Shown: positions 37,312 through 47,787, counted from the stretch's first letter. The stretch is 64,000 nt of DNA from Glaciecola sp. 33A (GCF_002836745.1 NZ_PJAR01000044.1:248001-312000); one strand, 5' to 3'. Program-made: numbers and translations. Notes: a model not told the origin generated them from the sequence alone.

Positions 37312-37878
37312 TTAATTATCTTGGTAAGGATCGCCAATGTTCAATTTGCTAAGTATCGCAGTTTCAATACCTTCCATTTCTTGCGCTTCACTTTCGTGCA
37401 TGTGGTCATACCCTAACAAATGCAATAAACCATGAATACATAGATGCGCCCAATGATCTATGATTTGCTTGTTTTGTTCTTGAGCTTCTTGTTCAACGAC
37501 AGCTGCACATACGACTAAGTCACCTAAAAATGGCATATCAATATGCTCAGGTGCTTCGAATGGGAAGGATAACACATTTGTTGGTTTATCTTTTTCTCTA
37601 TAGTCTGCATTGAGTTGTCGGGACTCAACTGTATCCACTATACGAAGGGTAACTTCAAAAGCCGTTTGTTGAATATTCTGTATTTCGGTATCAGTAACAC
37701 GATTACCCAGCGCAGTGCTTGCGTCAGACGCTAATTTAACATTTTTTGGTATCGAGGAGGGTGAGCGCAAGGCGTCAATAGTCGCGTTTAGCCATTCTTC
37801 AATTTGCTGTATTGTGGGTAAAGAGTGGATGAGCTTATCGTGCTCAACCACGCTTTGTAAATCAACGCTGATCGTCAT
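37312..37878 (-). CDS. ybeY: Endoribonuclease YbeY (rRNA maturation factor)
   Basis: Zinc metalloprotein needed for 16S rRNA 3'-end processing and ribosome quality control. It has 188 residues, somewhat longer than E. coli (155) because of an extended N-terminus. The metal site H-x3-H-x5-H is His149, His153 and His159 ([11 protein letters not shown]), and the motif [10 protein letters not shown] is at 98-107. The start overlaps the end of ybeZ by 17 bases, a sign of translational coupling. Confidence 0.97.
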   Translation of the reverse strand: MTISVDLQSVVEHDKLIHSLPTIQQIEEWLNATIDALRSPSSIPKNVKLASDASTALGNRVTDTEIQNIQQTAFEVTLRIVDTVESRQLNADYREKDKPTNVLSFPFEAPEHIDMPFLGDLVVCAAVVEQEAQEQNKQIIDHWAHLCIHGLLHLLGYDHMHESEAQEMEGIETAILSKLNIGDPYQDN

Positions 37879-38968
37879 TACTAGGCTGTTTATTTGTCTG
37901 CGCTTGACGTGAATTTTGCTCGTCGATATGTTGGCTAGAGTGGCGAATTTGCTCCTCTCTTAGTTGTTTCTTTGCTTCTAATTCAATTTCTTTTTTTGCT
38001 TCATATTCTTCATAAGCTTGCACAATACGTGCAACAATTGGATGCCTCACAACATCCTGTGCAGTGAAGAAATTAAAAGAAATATCGTTAACATCACTTA
38101 ATACTTCTATTGCGTGACGCAAGCCTGATTTAGCCCCTCTAGGCAAATCAATTTGTGTAATATCGCCGGTAATTACCGCTTGAGAGTTAAAACCAATGCG
38201 TGTTAAAAACATTTTCATTTGCTCTACAGTGGTATTTTGACCTTCATCCAGAATGATAAAAGCGTCATTCAACGTGCGACCGCGCATATAGGCTAATGGT
38301 GCAACTTCAATTACGTTACGCTCAATGAGTTTTTCAACTTTTTCAAAGCCTAACATTTCAAATAAGGCATCGTACAAAGGACGTAAATAAGGGTCGACCT
38401 TTTGCGATAAGTCACCGGGAAGGAAACCTAGTTTCTCTCCCGCTTCTACCGCTGGACGCGTTAACAAAATGCGTCTTACATCTTGACGTTCAAGTGCATC
38501 AACTGCACAGGCAACAGCAAGATAAGTTTTACCTGTTCCGGCCGGGCCAATACCAAAAGTAATGTCATGACTTAAGATATTAGAAACGTACTTTGACTGG
38601 TTCGGGTTGCGCGGTTTGATAACGCCTCGTTTGGTTGTTATATGGACTTCTTTACCATAGTCACCAGCCTCGGCGCGTTCCAAACATTTGACTTCTTGAA
38701 TAGCTAGATGCACTTGGTTAGGTTCTAAGTTAGGAACACTGCCTTTTACGGGCTGAGTTTCTATGTACAACAATTTTAACAGCTCGCTTGCACCATTCGC
38801 TTGTTGCAGTTCTCCCAACACCTTAAACTCGTTTGAACGGTAGGTTATTTCGACACCTAAGCGACGCTCAATCTGTTTTATATTGTCGTCTAATGGACCA
38901 CAAAGACTCGATAAACGTTTATTGTCTTGTGGCTGTAATACAATCTCGTTGCTGACTAACTTGCTCAA
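37862..38968 (-). CDS. ybeZ: PhoH-like ATPase YbeZ
   Basis: A 368-residue P-loop protein of the PhoH family that works with YbeY. An N-terminal KH-like region precedes the Walker A motif GPAGTGKT (141-148). The Walker B region is [13 protein letters not shown], followed by [20 protein letters not shown]. The C-terminal tail (about 320-368) is highly charged and Gln/Lys-rich, probably disordered. It is the first gene of the ybeZ-ybeY-ybeX-lnt operon; miaB ends 94 bases upstream. Confidence 0.96.
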   Translation of the reverse strand: MSKLVSNEIVLQPQDNKRLSSLCGPLDDNIKQIERRLGVEITYRSNEFKVLGELQQANGASELLKLLYIETQPVKGSVPNLEPNQVHLAIQEVKCLERAEAGDYGKEVHITTKRGVIKPRNPNQSKYVSNILSHDITFGIGPAGTGKTYLAVACAVDALERQDVRRILLTRPAVEAGEKLGFLPGDLSQKVDPYLRPLYDALFEMLGFEKVEKLIERNVIEVAPLAYMRGRTLNDAFIILDEGQNTTVEQMKMFLTRIGFNSQAVITGDITQIDLPRGAKSGLRHAIEVLSDVNDISFNFFTAQDVVRHPIVARIVQAYEEYEAKKEIELEAKKQLREEQIRHSSQHIDEQNSRQAQTNKQPSNDDQR

Positions 38969-39062
38969 TATAACCTCTTTTATTTAGGACTCTCAGTTAT
39001 TCTACTACGGTACATACTGGATTCAAGCTCGCTTTTTCAAACTGCGTATTATTGTGATGCCA

Positions 39063-40490
39063 TTACGCAGGAACGAATTGAGTCACACCCACATTATCAG
39101 GTTGCGGCTTTTTGGCCATGATGCTGTGCGGTGATACTGCAACACGCAATCCCATTTCTTTTTCACGTCTAACGACTGTACCACGCAGTGAATTACTGTA
39201 AACTGCTGTAATTTCAACGTCAACAAATTCACCAATCATATCAGGAGAACCTTCGAAATTAACCACACGGTTATTTTCCGTTCTACCAGTTAACTCCATG
39301 ACGTTTTTCTTAGAAGGCCCTTCAACCAAAATGCGTTGAGTTGTTTCTACCATATTGCGTGCGATGCGCAGGGCATTTTGATTAATACGTTGTTGTAAAA
39401 TTTGTAAACGCTGCTTTTTGGTAGCATCAGTGACATCGTCAACGATATCAGCTGCAGGCGTGCCAGGTCGTGAGCTATATATAAAACTAAAGCTCATGTC
39501 ATAATCGATGGCACTAATTAAATCCATTGTTGCTTCAAAGTCGGCATCTGTTTCACCTGGGAAACCAATAATAAAGTCAGACGACATACACAGGTTAGGA
39601 CGCACTTTCTTCAATTTGCGAATAGTTGACTTATATTCGATAGCTGTGTGGCCACGTTTCATTTGGTTAAGAATACGGTCGGAGCCGCTTTGAACTGGCA
39701 AGTGCAAGTGATCAACTAATTCTGGAATATGCTTGTAGGCTTCAACGATATCATCGGTAAATTCGACCGGATGTGATGTTGTATAACGGATACGGTCAAT
39801 GCCATCGATTGAAGCGACAAGTTCGAGTAACTCAGCAAAACGACAAATACTACCGTCATAATGTGGTCCTCTAAATGCATTCACGTTTTGGCCTAACAAA
39901 TTAACTTCACGCACGCCCTGCGCCGCTAGTTGAGCGATTTCGAGTAAGACATCATCTACCGGGCGATTAACTTCTTCTCCGCGAGTGTAAGGTACTACAC
40001 AAAAACTACAATATTTTGAACAGCCTTCCATAATCGATACGAAGGCGGTTGGGCCATCTGCACGTGGTTCCGGCAAACGGTCAAATTTTTCGATTTCGGG
40101 GAAGCTAACATCAACAACGGATTTATCACCGCCTTTTATTTGTGTGATCATTTCAGGCAAACGATGCAATGTTTGTGGACCGAACACAATGTCGACATAA
40201 GGTGCACGTTTTCTAATTTCGGCACCTTCTTGAGAAGCAACACAACCGCCCACGCCGATAATCAAGTCAGGCTTGTTTTGTTTTAAATTCTTCCAGCGGC
40301 CTAATTGATGGAATACCTTCTCCTGTGCTTTTTCGCGAATAGAGCAAGTGTTGAGTAGGATGACATCTGCATCTTCGGCGTCGTCTGCTAATGTGTAGCC
40401 ATGAGTCGCATCGAGAAGATCTGCCATTTTCTCAGAATCATACTCGTTCATCTGGCAACCCCAGGTTTTGATAAATAACTTCTTGTTCAT
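39063..40490 (-). CDS. miaB: tRNA-2-methylthio-N6-dimethylallyladenosine synthase
   Basis: Radical-SAM methylthiotransferase that modifies A37 of tRNAs reading UNN codons. It has 475 residues (E. coli 474). The N-terminal domain has the auxiliary-cluster cysteines Cys12, Cys49 and Cys83. The radical-SAM motif CSKYCSFC gives Cys157, Cys161 and Cys164. A TRAM domain closes the protein (about 380-445). It lies just upstream of ybeZ, as in E. coli. Confidence 0.99.
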   Translation of the reverse strand: MNKKLFIKTWGCQMNEYDSEKMADLLDATHGYTLADDAEDADVILLNTCSIREKAQEKVFHQLGRWKNLKQNKPDLIIGVGGCVASQEGAEIRKRAPYVDIVFGPQTLHRLPEMITQIKGGDKSVVDVSFPEIEKFDRLPEPRADGPTAFVSIMEGCSKYCSFCVVPYTRGEEVNRPVDDVLLEIAQLAAQGVREVNLLGQNVNAFRGPHYDGSICRFAELLELVASIDGIDRIRYTTSHPVEFTDDIVEAYKHIPELVDHLHLPVQSGSDRILNQMKRGHTAIEYKSTIRKLKKVRPNLCMSSDFIIGFPGETDADFEATMDLISAIDYDMSFSFIYSSRPGTPAADIVDDVTDATKKQRLQILQQRINQNALRIARNMVETTQRILVEGPSKKNVMELTGRTENNRVVNFEGSPDMIGEFVDVEITAVYSNSLRGTVVRREKEMGLRVAVSPHSIMAKKPQPDNVGVTQFVPA

Positions 40491-40660
40491 AATAGCGATA
40501 TTTCGTCTTTAATTAGTTCGATACGGCCCGAACGAACGATTTTTTCGAGTTCGCTTCGGCTGATCATTCCGCTAGGAATACATAAGTGTAACATTACATT
40601 TTAGACTGGAACAGTGATAGACGCTAGTTTATACGCTCGGTAGTTCATGTTTTATTTTGT

Positions 40661-41512
40661 TTAGATAAACCACCGTTGTCTAATCGTTACATTTGCTGCC
40701 CAAATTAAGAGAATTCCACCAAAAAGCATGCCCAATGTTAGCGGTTCGTCCCAGAATGTATAACCAATCATGGCGGCGAAAAATACACTTGAATAGCCGA
40801 GTAATCCTATTTTTACAGGGGAGGCGTAATGGTACGCTTGTGTCATCAGCAATTGTCCACAAACCGCCAGCGCACCTATTAGTACTAACAACGCCCAGTT
40901 GTGGTTATTGATAGCTTGCCAATCGGTTATCATTAGTGGGAATGAAAATAAGGTTGAAACACAAATGAAATAGAAAACTATTCGCACTGCGGGCTCGGTG
41001 TCAGACAATTTTCTAATTGTACATTTGGTAGTGGCAACTAACAGTGCACAAAACAAGACAATAAATAACAAATTGAATTCAATACCTTGCTGAGGGTTTA
41101 TTATGAAAGCAACACCAACGAAGCCAATCATAATGGCTACCACGGTTTTGGATTGTATCCTTTCTTTTAACCATACTTTGGCAACTATCGGTATAAAGAA
41201 GGGGGCCATTTTTAAGGCCATTATAGCGGATGTAAATGGCATCTGTGCAAGTACATAAAAGAAACAATACATGCCACCAAGGCCAGTTGCAGCGCGAAAT
41301 AAATGCAAACCAATACGCTGCGTATATATTGCTTCAGTACCCTGTTTTAGGCACCAAGGGCCCAAGAATAGTAACGCGAAAAAATTACGGAAGAAGACCA
41401 TTTGAGATTCAGACAAGCTGTCACTTAAGCCTTTTACAATGGCGCCGACGCCTGCAAAAAATGCCTCTGCAATAACCAGCGCAATAGCCCCCAGAAACAC
41501 TTTATTTTTCAT
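40661..41512 (-). CDS. EamA-family (DMT superfamily) transporter
   Basis: A 283-residue integral membrane protein of about ten helices arranged as two EamA repeats (roughly 1-140 and 150-280). Recognisable stretches are QMVFFRNFFALLFLGPW, TSAIMALKMAPFFIPIVAKVWLKERI and, in the second repeat, ASPVKIGLLGYSSVFFAAMIGYTFWDE. The family exports amino acids, nucleotides or other metabolites; the substrate is unknown. It sits between miaB and ubiF, which are adjacent in E. coli, so it is probably an insertion in this lineage. Confidence 0.88.
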   Translation of the reverse strand: MKNKVFLGAIALVIAEAFFAGVGAIVKGLSDSLSESQMVFFRNFFALLFLGPWCLKQGTEAIYTQRIGLHLFRAATGLGGMYCFFYVLAQMPFTSAIMALKMAPFFIPIVAKVWLKERIQSKTVVAIMIGFVGVAFIINPQQGIEFNLLFIVLFCALLVATTKCTIRKLSDTEPAVRIVFYFICVSTLFSFPLMITDWQAINNHNWALLVLIGALAVCGQLLMTQAYHYASPVKIGLLGYSSVFFAAMIGYTFWDEPLTLGMLFGGILLIWAANVTIRQRWFI

Positions 41513-41815
41513 TATTTATCATATTGTTGAGTTGGCGCATGAAAATATTAACGATACTATGTTAGCGTTGAGTATTTATTTACTATGCGGTTTTTTACCT
41601 ATCTTTGTAACATTAAGTTCACTGGCAAACTTTGTAATTAAATGTTCAGCGCAGAGTATCGCGTGTAAGTTCGTGAACTGTTTGCTAATTGAAGCGTAGT
41701 TAAGCTTAAGGAGCTTGGTAATTCTTTCTCGACCCATGATGAAGAATAACTAACGATAGACTATTGCACGGCGGTTTAGTATGACTATAAATAACATCAT
41801 AGAAAGTAGGAACGC
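41513..41815. other. EamA-ubiF divergent intergenic region
   Basis: 303 bases with no credible gene. It must hold promoters for both divergent genes, but no clear -35/-10 pair was found. Confidence 0.4.
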
Positions 41816-42979
41816 ATGAAGATAACTGTAGATTACTGTATTTTTGGTGGCGGTATGGTTGGCGGTGCTATGGCAATAGGACTGTCGAAGCTAGGCTATA
41901 AAGTTGCCATAATAGAGGCAAATAAACCCAAAGCATTCAACAATGCTGAGTTACCTGATTTGAGAGTTTCAGCCTTAAACCGCTTCACGCTGCGCCTGTT
42001 GCAATCCTACAATGTGTGGGACAAAGTACTCGCTATGCGATGTCAGCAATACCATCGACTTTCCGTCTGGGAAAATAGTGCTAGGGCGCTTAATTTTGAG
42101 GCCTCACAAATTGGTGAATCATACTTGGGATATTTTGTTGAAAACCGCATTTTACAACTTGCGCTACTGGACACTATTGAGCAAGAACATGCTGATAACA
42201 TCCACTTGGTTTATGGTAGAGCCGTAGATATTAATTTGACCGCAGCCGATGTGTTACTAGATAACGATATTCATATTCAAGCTAATACGCTAATTGGTGC
42301 AGATGGTGGGCATTCGCAGTTGCGCCAACAAGCCAATATTGGTGTTACAGGCTGGCAATATGAACAGCAGGCCAACGTGCTTTTGGTAAAAATGGCATCG
42401 AAGTTTGAATCTGCAACTTGGCAACAATTTACACCACAAGGGCCGGTTGCTTTTCTGCCTTTGTTTGATGGCTATGCAAATTTAGTTTGGTACGCCGATT
42501 CAGCCACCAGTCAGCATATTCGAAACGCCAGCAATACCAATATAAAAAAAGAAATCCTTGCTCGATTCCCCCCTACTTTAGGCGATTTTGAGGTGTTAGA
42601 TAAAACAGGTTTTCCATTGCGTCGAATGCATGCCAATCAATATTGGCGCAAAAATGTGGTGTTAGTAGGTGATGCAGCTCATCAAATTAACCCATTGGCA
42701 GGACAGGGTGTGAATCTTGGCTTTAAAGACGTAGATGCGTTGCTTACCTGTATTGAAAATAAACCCATTACTGCGAATGATAAGCAGGCATTGAAGGATT
42801 ATGAAAATAGCAGACGAACACCCAATTTAGTTATGATGAGTGCGATGGATATTTTCTATCAAACTTTTAGTAATGACATTAGCGTGTTAAAAACGCTGCG
42901 TAATTTAGGTGTTAAAATGGCCAATGTAGCAGGCCCAATTAAGCACAAAGCACTCAAGTACGCCATGGGGATCGAATAA
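41816..42979 (+). CDS. ubiF: UbiH/UbiF-family FAD monooxygenase of ubiquinone synthesis
   Basis: A 387-residue flavoprotein hydroxylase. The FAD-binding motif FGGGMVGGAMA is near residue 8, DLRVSALN at about 48, the second motif LIGADGGHSQLRQ at about 160, and the third GDAAHQINPLAGQGVNLGFKD at about 285. Sequence alone identifies the UbiH/UbiF/VisC group; the neighbouring miaB and Met-Leu-Gln tRNA genes, as around E. coli ubiF, favour UbiF (2-octaprenyl-3-methyl-6-methoxy-1,4-benzoquinol hydroxylase). GTAGGAA precedes the ATG. Confidence 0.88.
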   Translation: MKITVDYCIFGGGMVGGAMAIGLSKLGYKVAIIEANKPKAFNNAELPDLRVSALNRFTLRLLQSYNVWDKVLAMRCQQYHRLSVWENSARALNFEASQIGESYLGYFVENRILQLALLDTIEQEHADNIHLVYGRAVDINLTAADVLLDNDIHIQANTLIGADGGHSQLRQQANIGVTGWQYEQQANVLLVKMASKFESATWQQFTPQGPVAFLPLFDGYANLVWYADSATSQHIRNASNTNIKKEILARFPPTLGDFEVLDKTGFPLRRMHANQYWRKNVVLVGDAAHQINPLAGQGVNLGFKDVDALLTCIENKPITANDKQALKDYENSRRTPNLVMMSAMDIFYQTFSNDISVLKTLRNLGVKMANVAGPIKHKALKYAMGIE

Positions 42980-43072
42980 GCCAGAGCTTATCGTTTGTAA
43001 AGCGTATGAGGCCGACAAAAAACCAAGCTTAAGCAGCAAATAATTACTTAAGTATATAATAAGGAAGCATTT

Positions 43073-43243
43073 ATGGCAATTTTAGGCATTTTGGCGGTTT
43101 TGTTTATCGCTCTTATTGTTATCGTTCCGATGCTTGAGAAATCAAGTGTGAGAATATCGCCAGAAACCCAAGCTAAATTCATGAAGTGGGTGATACCGCT
43201 CATCGTAATTCTGCTGGTTATACAGCTATTCATGTATATGTAG
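43073..43243 (+). CDS. Small two-helix membrane protein (56 residues), unknown
   Basis: The ATG at 43073 is preceded by AAGGA at seven-base spacing. The peptide begins MAILGILAVLFIALIV, has a short loop with KSSVRISPETQ, then a second helix WVIPLIVILLVIQLF and ends MYM. It starts 94 bases after ubiF on the same strand and may be co-transcribed with it. I do not recognise the family. The clean hydrophobic pattern and ribosome binding site support a real gene. Confidence 0.68.
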   Translation: MAILGILAVLFIALIVIVPMLEKSSVRISPETQAKFMKWVIPLIVILLVIQLFMYM

Positions 43244-43345
43244 GTGTGTGAAAGGTAGGTCGGTAAAGTATAGCTGCGGATATAGATGTGGTATTGCAAC
43301 GCGCAATCACTAAGAGTGAGCGCGCGTCCACATCAAGTCGGATTG

Positions 43346-44842
43346 CTACTTCCAAATGTTGTCTTCAGTGCTTCCTTGTATTTTGCAATCAGCTTCAACA
43401 AAATCCATTTTCGCCTGATTCTTACGTTTTTCATTATAGTCTTTAGTGACCGCAACAATGGTTGGCGTTAGCATCACAATAGCAATAATATTGACTACGG
43501 TCATTAACCCTAAGGCCATATCAGCCATCGCCCAAACTTTTGGCACTGCGGCCATTGAACCCCATAAAATCATTCCAAGGTAACCCGTGGTGTAGAAAGC
43601 ACGGCCAAACTTATTATCGAGTTTAAATACATGTAAGTTACTCTCTCCGTAAGCGTAGTTTGCCACTACCGAGGTAAACGCAAATAAACTAATAGCAGCC
43701 GCCACAAAATCTCCACCGTAAGCCCCTAAATGACTTTCCATGGCAGTTTGTGTTAAGCGAATACCTTCCATTTGGCCAACATCATTGCCATGCCCTGCCA
43801 GCAATATTATAAAGGCAGTACAAGTACATAAAATCATGGTGTCAATAAATACACCGAGCATCTGAATATAGCCTTGTGATACCGGATGATTAGGGTGGGG
43901 CGATGCACTGGCTGCCGCATGCGGCACGCTACCTGAACCCGCTTCGTTAGAATATAAACCACGTTGGATACCGTTCTTCACTGCTGCTGCGAATGCGCCA
44001 GCACCGGCCTCTTGTAAACCAAACGCTGATTTTACGATATCGATAATAACGTCGGGCAACAATTGAATGTTAATAATAGTAATTACCAGCGCAACTAAAA
44101 CGTAAGCGACACCCATAAAAGGAACTATCCATTCGGCAAATCTTGCAATGGCGCGTAAACCACCAATTACGATTAATCCTGCAAGGACAATAATGACCAG
44201 TCCTGAGTGTAAGGTTTCGATACCGTAGCTATTACTCAGCGCGTCGGTAATAGTATTTGCTTGAACCGCTGAAAATACAAACCCGTAGCCAAAAAACAAG
44301 CATAAAGCGAATAAGATAGCGAACCATGAATTATTTAAACCTTGCTTAATATAGTAAGCCGGACCCCCTCTATATTCGCCGTTCACGTCTTTGATTTTAT
44401 ATACTTGGCCTAATACGCTCTCAGCGTATCCTGTCGCCATACCGAGCAAGGCTATAACCCACATCCAAAATATAGCGCCAGCACCACCTAATGAAATGGC
44501 AACTGCCACCCCAGCTAAATTACCTGTTCCTACCCTAGCTGAAAGACTGGTGCATAGAGCTTGGAATGAACTGATACCAGCAGCGTCGCTTTTACTGCTG
44601 CCTTTGAGCAGTGAAAACATGTGTTTGAAGTTAAGTATTTGAATGAATTTTAGTTTAACCGTAAACCAAATGCCCGCGACCAACAGCAGATAAATTAGGA
44701 CTTGGCCATCACCCCATAAAACCATATTGACAAAGTCGACCACAATGCTGACCCACTGACCCATGAGATTGACTAGTTGAGTAAAAATATTTGCGGATGC
44801 GCCAGTGGGTATTTGTATTTCAGTAACTAAGGTAAATAACAA
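43346..44842 (-). CDS. Alanine/glycine:cation symporter (AGCS family)
   Basis: A 498-residue inner-membrane sodium:amino-acid symporter with about eleven helices. Family signatures: FKHMFSLLKG, SFQALCTSLSARVGTGNLAGVAVAI, GGPAYYIKQGL, and RGLYSNEAGSGSVPHAAASA. It probably imports alanine or glycine. It follows the tRNA operon on the same strand but is separated from it by a strong terminator (44864-44890). The convergent small gene at 43073 ends 100 bases away. Confidence 0.95.
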   Translation of the reverse strand: MLFTLVTEIQIPTGASANIFTQLVNLMGQWVSIVVDFVNMVLWGDGQVLIYLLLVAGIWFTVKLKFIQILNFKHMFSLLKGSSKSDAAGISSFQALCTSLSARVGTGNLAGVAVAISLGGAGAIFWMWVIALLGMATGYAESVLGQVYKIKDVNGEYRGGPAYYIKQGLNNSWFAILFALCLFFGYGFVFSAVQANTITDALSNSYGIETLHSGLVIIVLAGLIVIGGLRAIARFAEWIVPFMGVAYVLVALVITIINIQLLPDVIIDIVKSAFGLQEAGAGAFAAAVKNGIQRGLYSNEAGSGSVPHAAASASPHPNHPVSQGYIQMLGVFIDTMILCTCTAFIILLAGHGNDVGQMEGIRLTQTAMESHLGAYGGDFVAAAISLFAFTSVVANYAYGESNLHVFKLDNKFGRAFYTTGYLGMILWGSMAAVPKVWAMADMALGLMTVVNIIAIVMLTPTIVAVTKDYNEKRKNQAKMDFVEADCKIQGSTEDNIWK

Positions 44843-44863
44843 AATTCTGTTCCTCTAAAACGC

Positions 44864-44890
44864 AAAAAACGCCGGATAAACCGGCGTTCT
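44864..44890 (-). terminator. Terminator of the Met-Leu-Gln-Gln tRNA operon
   Basis: On the minus strand AACGCCGG, loop TTTAT, CCGGCGTT and then a T run. It is a strong intrinsic terminator placed just after the last tRNA. Confidence 0.93.
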
Positions 44891-44895
44891 AAATT

Positions 44896-44971
44896 TGGCT
44901 GGGGTAGCAGGACTCGAACCTACGAATGACGGGATCAAAACCCGTTGCCTTACCAACTTGGCTATACCCCA
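44896..44971 (-). tRNA. tRNA-Gln (anticodon TTG), first copy
   Basis: Acceptor stem TGGGGTA/TACCCCA with encoded CCA, D arm GCCAAGTTGGTAAGGC, anticodon arm ACGGG-TTTTGAT-CCCGT, variable loop CATTC, T arm GTAGG-TTCGAGT-CCTGC. It is 76 bases, with a 5-base variable loop, one longer than the other two Gln copies in the window. Confidence 0.97.
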
Positions 44972-45029
44972 AGAGTAATCAAGAGTGCTCTAAATTACAA
45001 CTCAAAACTTTGAGTTTTAAAAACTGAGA

Positions 45030-45104
45030 TGGCTGGGGTAGCAGGACTTGAACCTACGATCGCGGGATCAAAACCCGCTGCCTTACCAACTTGGCTATAC
45101 CCCA
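45030..45104 (-). tRNA. tRNA-Gln (anticodon TTG), second copy
   Basis: 75 bases with encoded CCA. The anticodon arm is GCGGG-TTTTGAT-CCCGC, the variable loop is four bases (GATC), and the T loop is TTCAAGT. It is identical to the copy at 51063-51137. Confidence 0.97.
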
Positions 45105-45112
45105 ACAGTTTT

Positions 45113-45197
45113 TGGTGCGGAAGGAGAGACTTGAACTCTCACGCCGTGAAGCACTGGAACCTAAATCCAGCGTGTCTACCAATTCCACCACTCCCGC
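45113..45197 (-). tRNA. tRNA-Leu (anticodon TAG)
   Basis: 85 bases with a long variable arm typical of class II tRNA, acceptor GCGGGAG/CTTCCGC-type, anticodon loop TTTAGGT, and encoded CCA. Confidence 0.97.
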
Positions 45198-45232
45198 ATA
45201 TCTCAGTCACTTATCATTCCTGATAAGTGAAT

Positions 45233-45309
45233 TGGTGGCTACGGCGGGACTCGAACCTGCGACCCCATCATTATGAGTGATGTGCTCTAACCAGCTGAGC
45301 TACGTAGCC
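45233..45309 (-). tRNA. tRNA-Met (anticodon CAT, elongator type)
   Basis: 77 bases with acceptor GGCTACG/CGTAGCC, fully paired at position 1 so not an initiator, D arm AGCTCAGCTGGTTAGAGC, anticodon loop CTCATAA, and encoded CCA. It is the first gene of the operon, as metT is in E. coli. Confidence 0.96.
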
Positions 45310-45355
45310 TACCTAACACTCCAAACCGGCGCTAGTCCGTTTCAGAGTGGCGCGT

Positions 45356-45384
45356 ATTATGCTCAGTTGAAGTGAGGTCGTCAA
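45356..45384 (-). promoter_or_regulatory. Sigma-70 promoter of the tRNA operon
   Basis: On the minus strand TTGACG (45384-45379), a 17-base spacer, then CATAAT (45361-45356), followed by a GC-rich discriminator ACGCGCC. This is typical of growth-rate-controlled stable RNA promoters. The tRNA-Met starts about 40 bases downstream of the expected start point. Confidence 0.88.
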
Positions 45385-45450
45385 CCCCTTTTTTGCATGA
45401 AATAACTAGTTGGGCACAAATTAGCCAAGAAACCGTAACTATGCCCAATA

Positions 45451-46452
45451 TTATGGAAATTTTCTTGGTAACATTCCAGTACCAATATTAAATTTTTGCA
45501 TTTGTGAGACCAGTTTTAGGCCTAATACGGAGTCTGATAATCGCGGTACTCTGGTCTCATCTGTATCATAATTACTTTGTTTAAAAGCTAAGGTAAAATG
45601 TATGTCATGCTCGGTAAGCCCTTTGTGTCGGGTTTTAGCTGACAACTCACTTATTTTTCCAATGCTGTTTTTTCTTGAAAACCGCGCGAATGTTTTAAAG
45701 GTGAAATGTTCCTCTACATGGCGGTTACTTAAGTGTAATAACGCGTCCATTAAACTGAATAAAAGCGCATTTTCGGTAGGTGCTTCAATGAGCACATTAA
45801 AGCTAGACAGTACCAGTAGTTCAGGCAACTTGGTCGTATCAGAGCAATTGAACTGAACTGTTGCAAGCAGTTGCTCGCTGTTTAATGGTAAAAGCTCGAC
45901 AAGCTCGAAGTAACCACCGTCATATTGTAATTTAGCAATCACCTTTTGCAGCGCAACCTCGCTTATATGGCCGCATTCATCATCGGTATTTGTTTTCCCT
46001 GACATCGCCATTAATGGGAGGTCATGATGGCAACTGAACGGTGTTGTCGCTTTGTTATTATCGTTGTATTTTATTAACTCTCGAACTTCATGTTCTCGCG
46101 CCTTCATTATCGCTAAAAATGCGGTTTGTATAATTTCAGAAGAAGGGAGCTGTGGTTCAACACGCCAGCGTCGGCCATAAACTATCTTTTGGCTGTCTTG
46201 TGATTGGGCACTCATATAATTGTCAACGCCAATAATGCCTACCTGAATAAATATGCCACCTTTGTCTTCGTCTACAAATATCAGGTAACTTGGATCGTAG
46301 CTTACTTCAGCTACGATATTGTCTACAGATTCTTTTGTGTGATGATAAGACAAATAGTGCTGCGGAATACAGTTGGTGCCGTCATCCAATAGCACTTTTG
46401 GTGCGCTAGGCAGCGCTGTCTCACCGGGTAATAATGGGAGTTGCGTTTTCAT
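45451..46452 (-). CDS. Hypothetical protein (333 residues)
   Basis: I do not recognise this protein. It has no signal peptide and no membrane segment. It opens MKTQLPLLPGETALP; the middle has a probable mixed alpha/beta region around YDPSYLIFVDEDKGGIFIQVGIIG and a KIVYGRRWRVEPQLPSSEIIQTAFLAIMKAREHEVRELI stretch that may be a helix. Two Cys (CHHD, DECGH) are far apart, and no catalytic motif stands out. It is a single gene between the tRNA operon and ychF, with gaps on both sides. Coding quality looks like that of its neighbours. Confidence 0.75.
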   Translation of the reverse strand: MKTQLPLLPGETALPSAPKVLLDDGTNCIPQHYLSYHHTKESVDNIVAEVSYDPSYLIFVDEDKGGIFIQVGIIGVDNYMSAQSQDSQKIVYGRRWRVEPQLPSSEIIQTAFLAIMKAREHEVRELIKYNDNNKATTPFSCHHDLPLMAMSGKTNTDDECGHISEVALQKVIAKLQYDGGYFELVELLPLNSEQLLATVQFNCSDTTKLPELLVLSSFNVLIEAPTENALLFSLMDALLHLSNRHVEEHFTFKTFARFSRKNSIGKISELSAKTRHKGLTEHDIHFTLAFKQSNYDTDETRVPRLSDSVLGLKLVSQMQKFNIGTGMLPRKFP

Positions 46453-46656
46453 GTAGTTTTGTCACCAAATACTATTAACGTGCATTTGACCTACAATAAG
46501 TAAGTCGTAATTCGTTTTGTAGCCTTGTTACGTTAAATATATCTTTTGGGTTTTACATGAGAATAAAATATTTGTGATGGTTAGACTGAACCAAGTAATA
46601 GATAAATTAAATCAATTGCTTAGTTATGATTAATGAACTGAATGGAGTCGTATTAG

Positions 46657-46684
46657 GCCCACATTAACTAGTACTAATGCGGGC
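46657..46684. repeat. Strong hairpin downstream of ychF
   Basis: GCCCACATTA (46657-46666) pairs with TAATGCGGGC (46675-46684; one G-T pair). No T run follows on either strand, so it is not a standard terminator, though it could stabilise the ychF message end. Confidence 0.55.
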
Positions 46685-46695
46685 TTAAAATAAGT

Positions 46696-47787
46696 TTACA
46701 CGTTAAAACGAAAGTGAATAACGTCGCCATCTCTGATAACGTAATCTTTACCTTCTAAACGCCATTTACCTGCGTCTTTGGCGCCTGCTTCACCTTTACA
46801 GGAAACGAAATCGTCATAACCAATGATTTCAGCACGAATAAAGCCTTTTTCGAAGTCGGTATGAATTTTACCAGCACCTTGTGGTGCGGTTGAGCCGATA
46901 GGATAGGTCCAAGCTCTGACTTCTTTGACACCGGCAGTGAAATAAGTCTCTAACGTCAGCAAGCTATAACCGGCACGGATCACGCGGTTTAACCCGGGTT
47001 CTGTTAAGCCTAAATCGGCCATAAATTCGGCTTTTTCTTCCTCGTCTAACTCGGCAATATCAGACTCAATAGCGGCACAAATACTGACGACAGTAGCGCC
47101 TTCGGCTTCAGCAATCGCACGCACTTTATCAAGATGAGGATTATTTTCAAAACCATCTTCGCTGACATTAGCAATATACATTGTTGGTTTTAAGGTTAAA
47201 AAGTTCATATAGGCTATGACCGCGTGTTCTTCTTTGCTTAGCTCAATAGAACGCAGTAATTGACCTTCGTTTAAACAAGGTAGCAATTTTTCAAGAACCT
47301 TTAACTCAAATTTAGCATCTGAATCACCACTTTTTGCTCTTTTCCCAACGCGAAATATGGCTTTTTCTGCGGTTTCTAAATCTGACAATGCAAGTTCAGT
47401 ATTGATGATGTCAATATCTTCTTGCGGGTCTATTTTACCTGCAACATGAATAATGTTTTCATCGTCAAAACAGCGCACAACATGACCAATGGCATCTGTT
47501 TCTCGGATATTAGCTAAAAATTTATTACCTAAACCTTCGCCTTTCGAAGCTCCAGCCACTAAACCCGCGATATCCACAAATTCCATGGTGGTTGGAATGA
47601 CGCGCTGAGGTACTACTATCTTTGCCAATGCATCCAGTCTTTCGTCAGGCACAGGGACAACGCCAGTATTAGGCTCAATGGTACAAAACGGGAAATTTGC
47701 TGCTTCGATACCTGCTTTGGTCAATGCATTAAAAAGGGTAGATTTTCCTACGTTTGGTAGGCCTACAATGCCGCATTTAAAACCCAT
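46696..47787 (-). CDS. ychF: Redox-regulated ATPase YchF (OBG family)
   Basis: A 363-residue P-loop protein of the Obg-like GTPase family that prefers ATP. The G1 motif GLPNVGKST is at 9-17, followed by [25 protein letters not shown] (G3 region) and a C-terminal TGS domain ([37 protein letters not shown]). It binds ribosomes and affects oxidative-stress response. It lies next to pth, 64 bases downstream of it, as in E. coli. Confidence 0.98.
   Translation of the reverse strand: MGFKCGIVGLPNVGKSTLFNALTKAGIEAANFPFCTIEPNTGVVPVPDERLDALAKIVVPQRVIPTTMEFVDIAGLVAGASKGEGLGNKFLANIRETDAIGHVVRCFDDENIIHVAGKIDPQEDIDIINTELALSDLETAEKAIFRVGKRAKSGDSDAKFELKVLEKLLPCLNEGQLLRSIELSKEEHAVIAYMNFLTLKPTMYIANVSEDGFENNPHLDKVRAIAEAEGATVVSICAAIESDIAELDEEEKAEFMADLGLTEPGLNRVIRAGYSLLTLETYFTAGVKEVRAWTYPIGSTAPQGAGKIHTDFEKGFIRAEIIGYDDFVSCKGEAGAKDAGKWRLEGKDYVIRDGDVIHFRFNV

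Noticed and set aside
38969-39062. Sigma-32-like promoter before ybeZ
   Set aside because: A TTGAAA is present, but the -10 (CCAGTATG) is a poor match to CCCCATNT.
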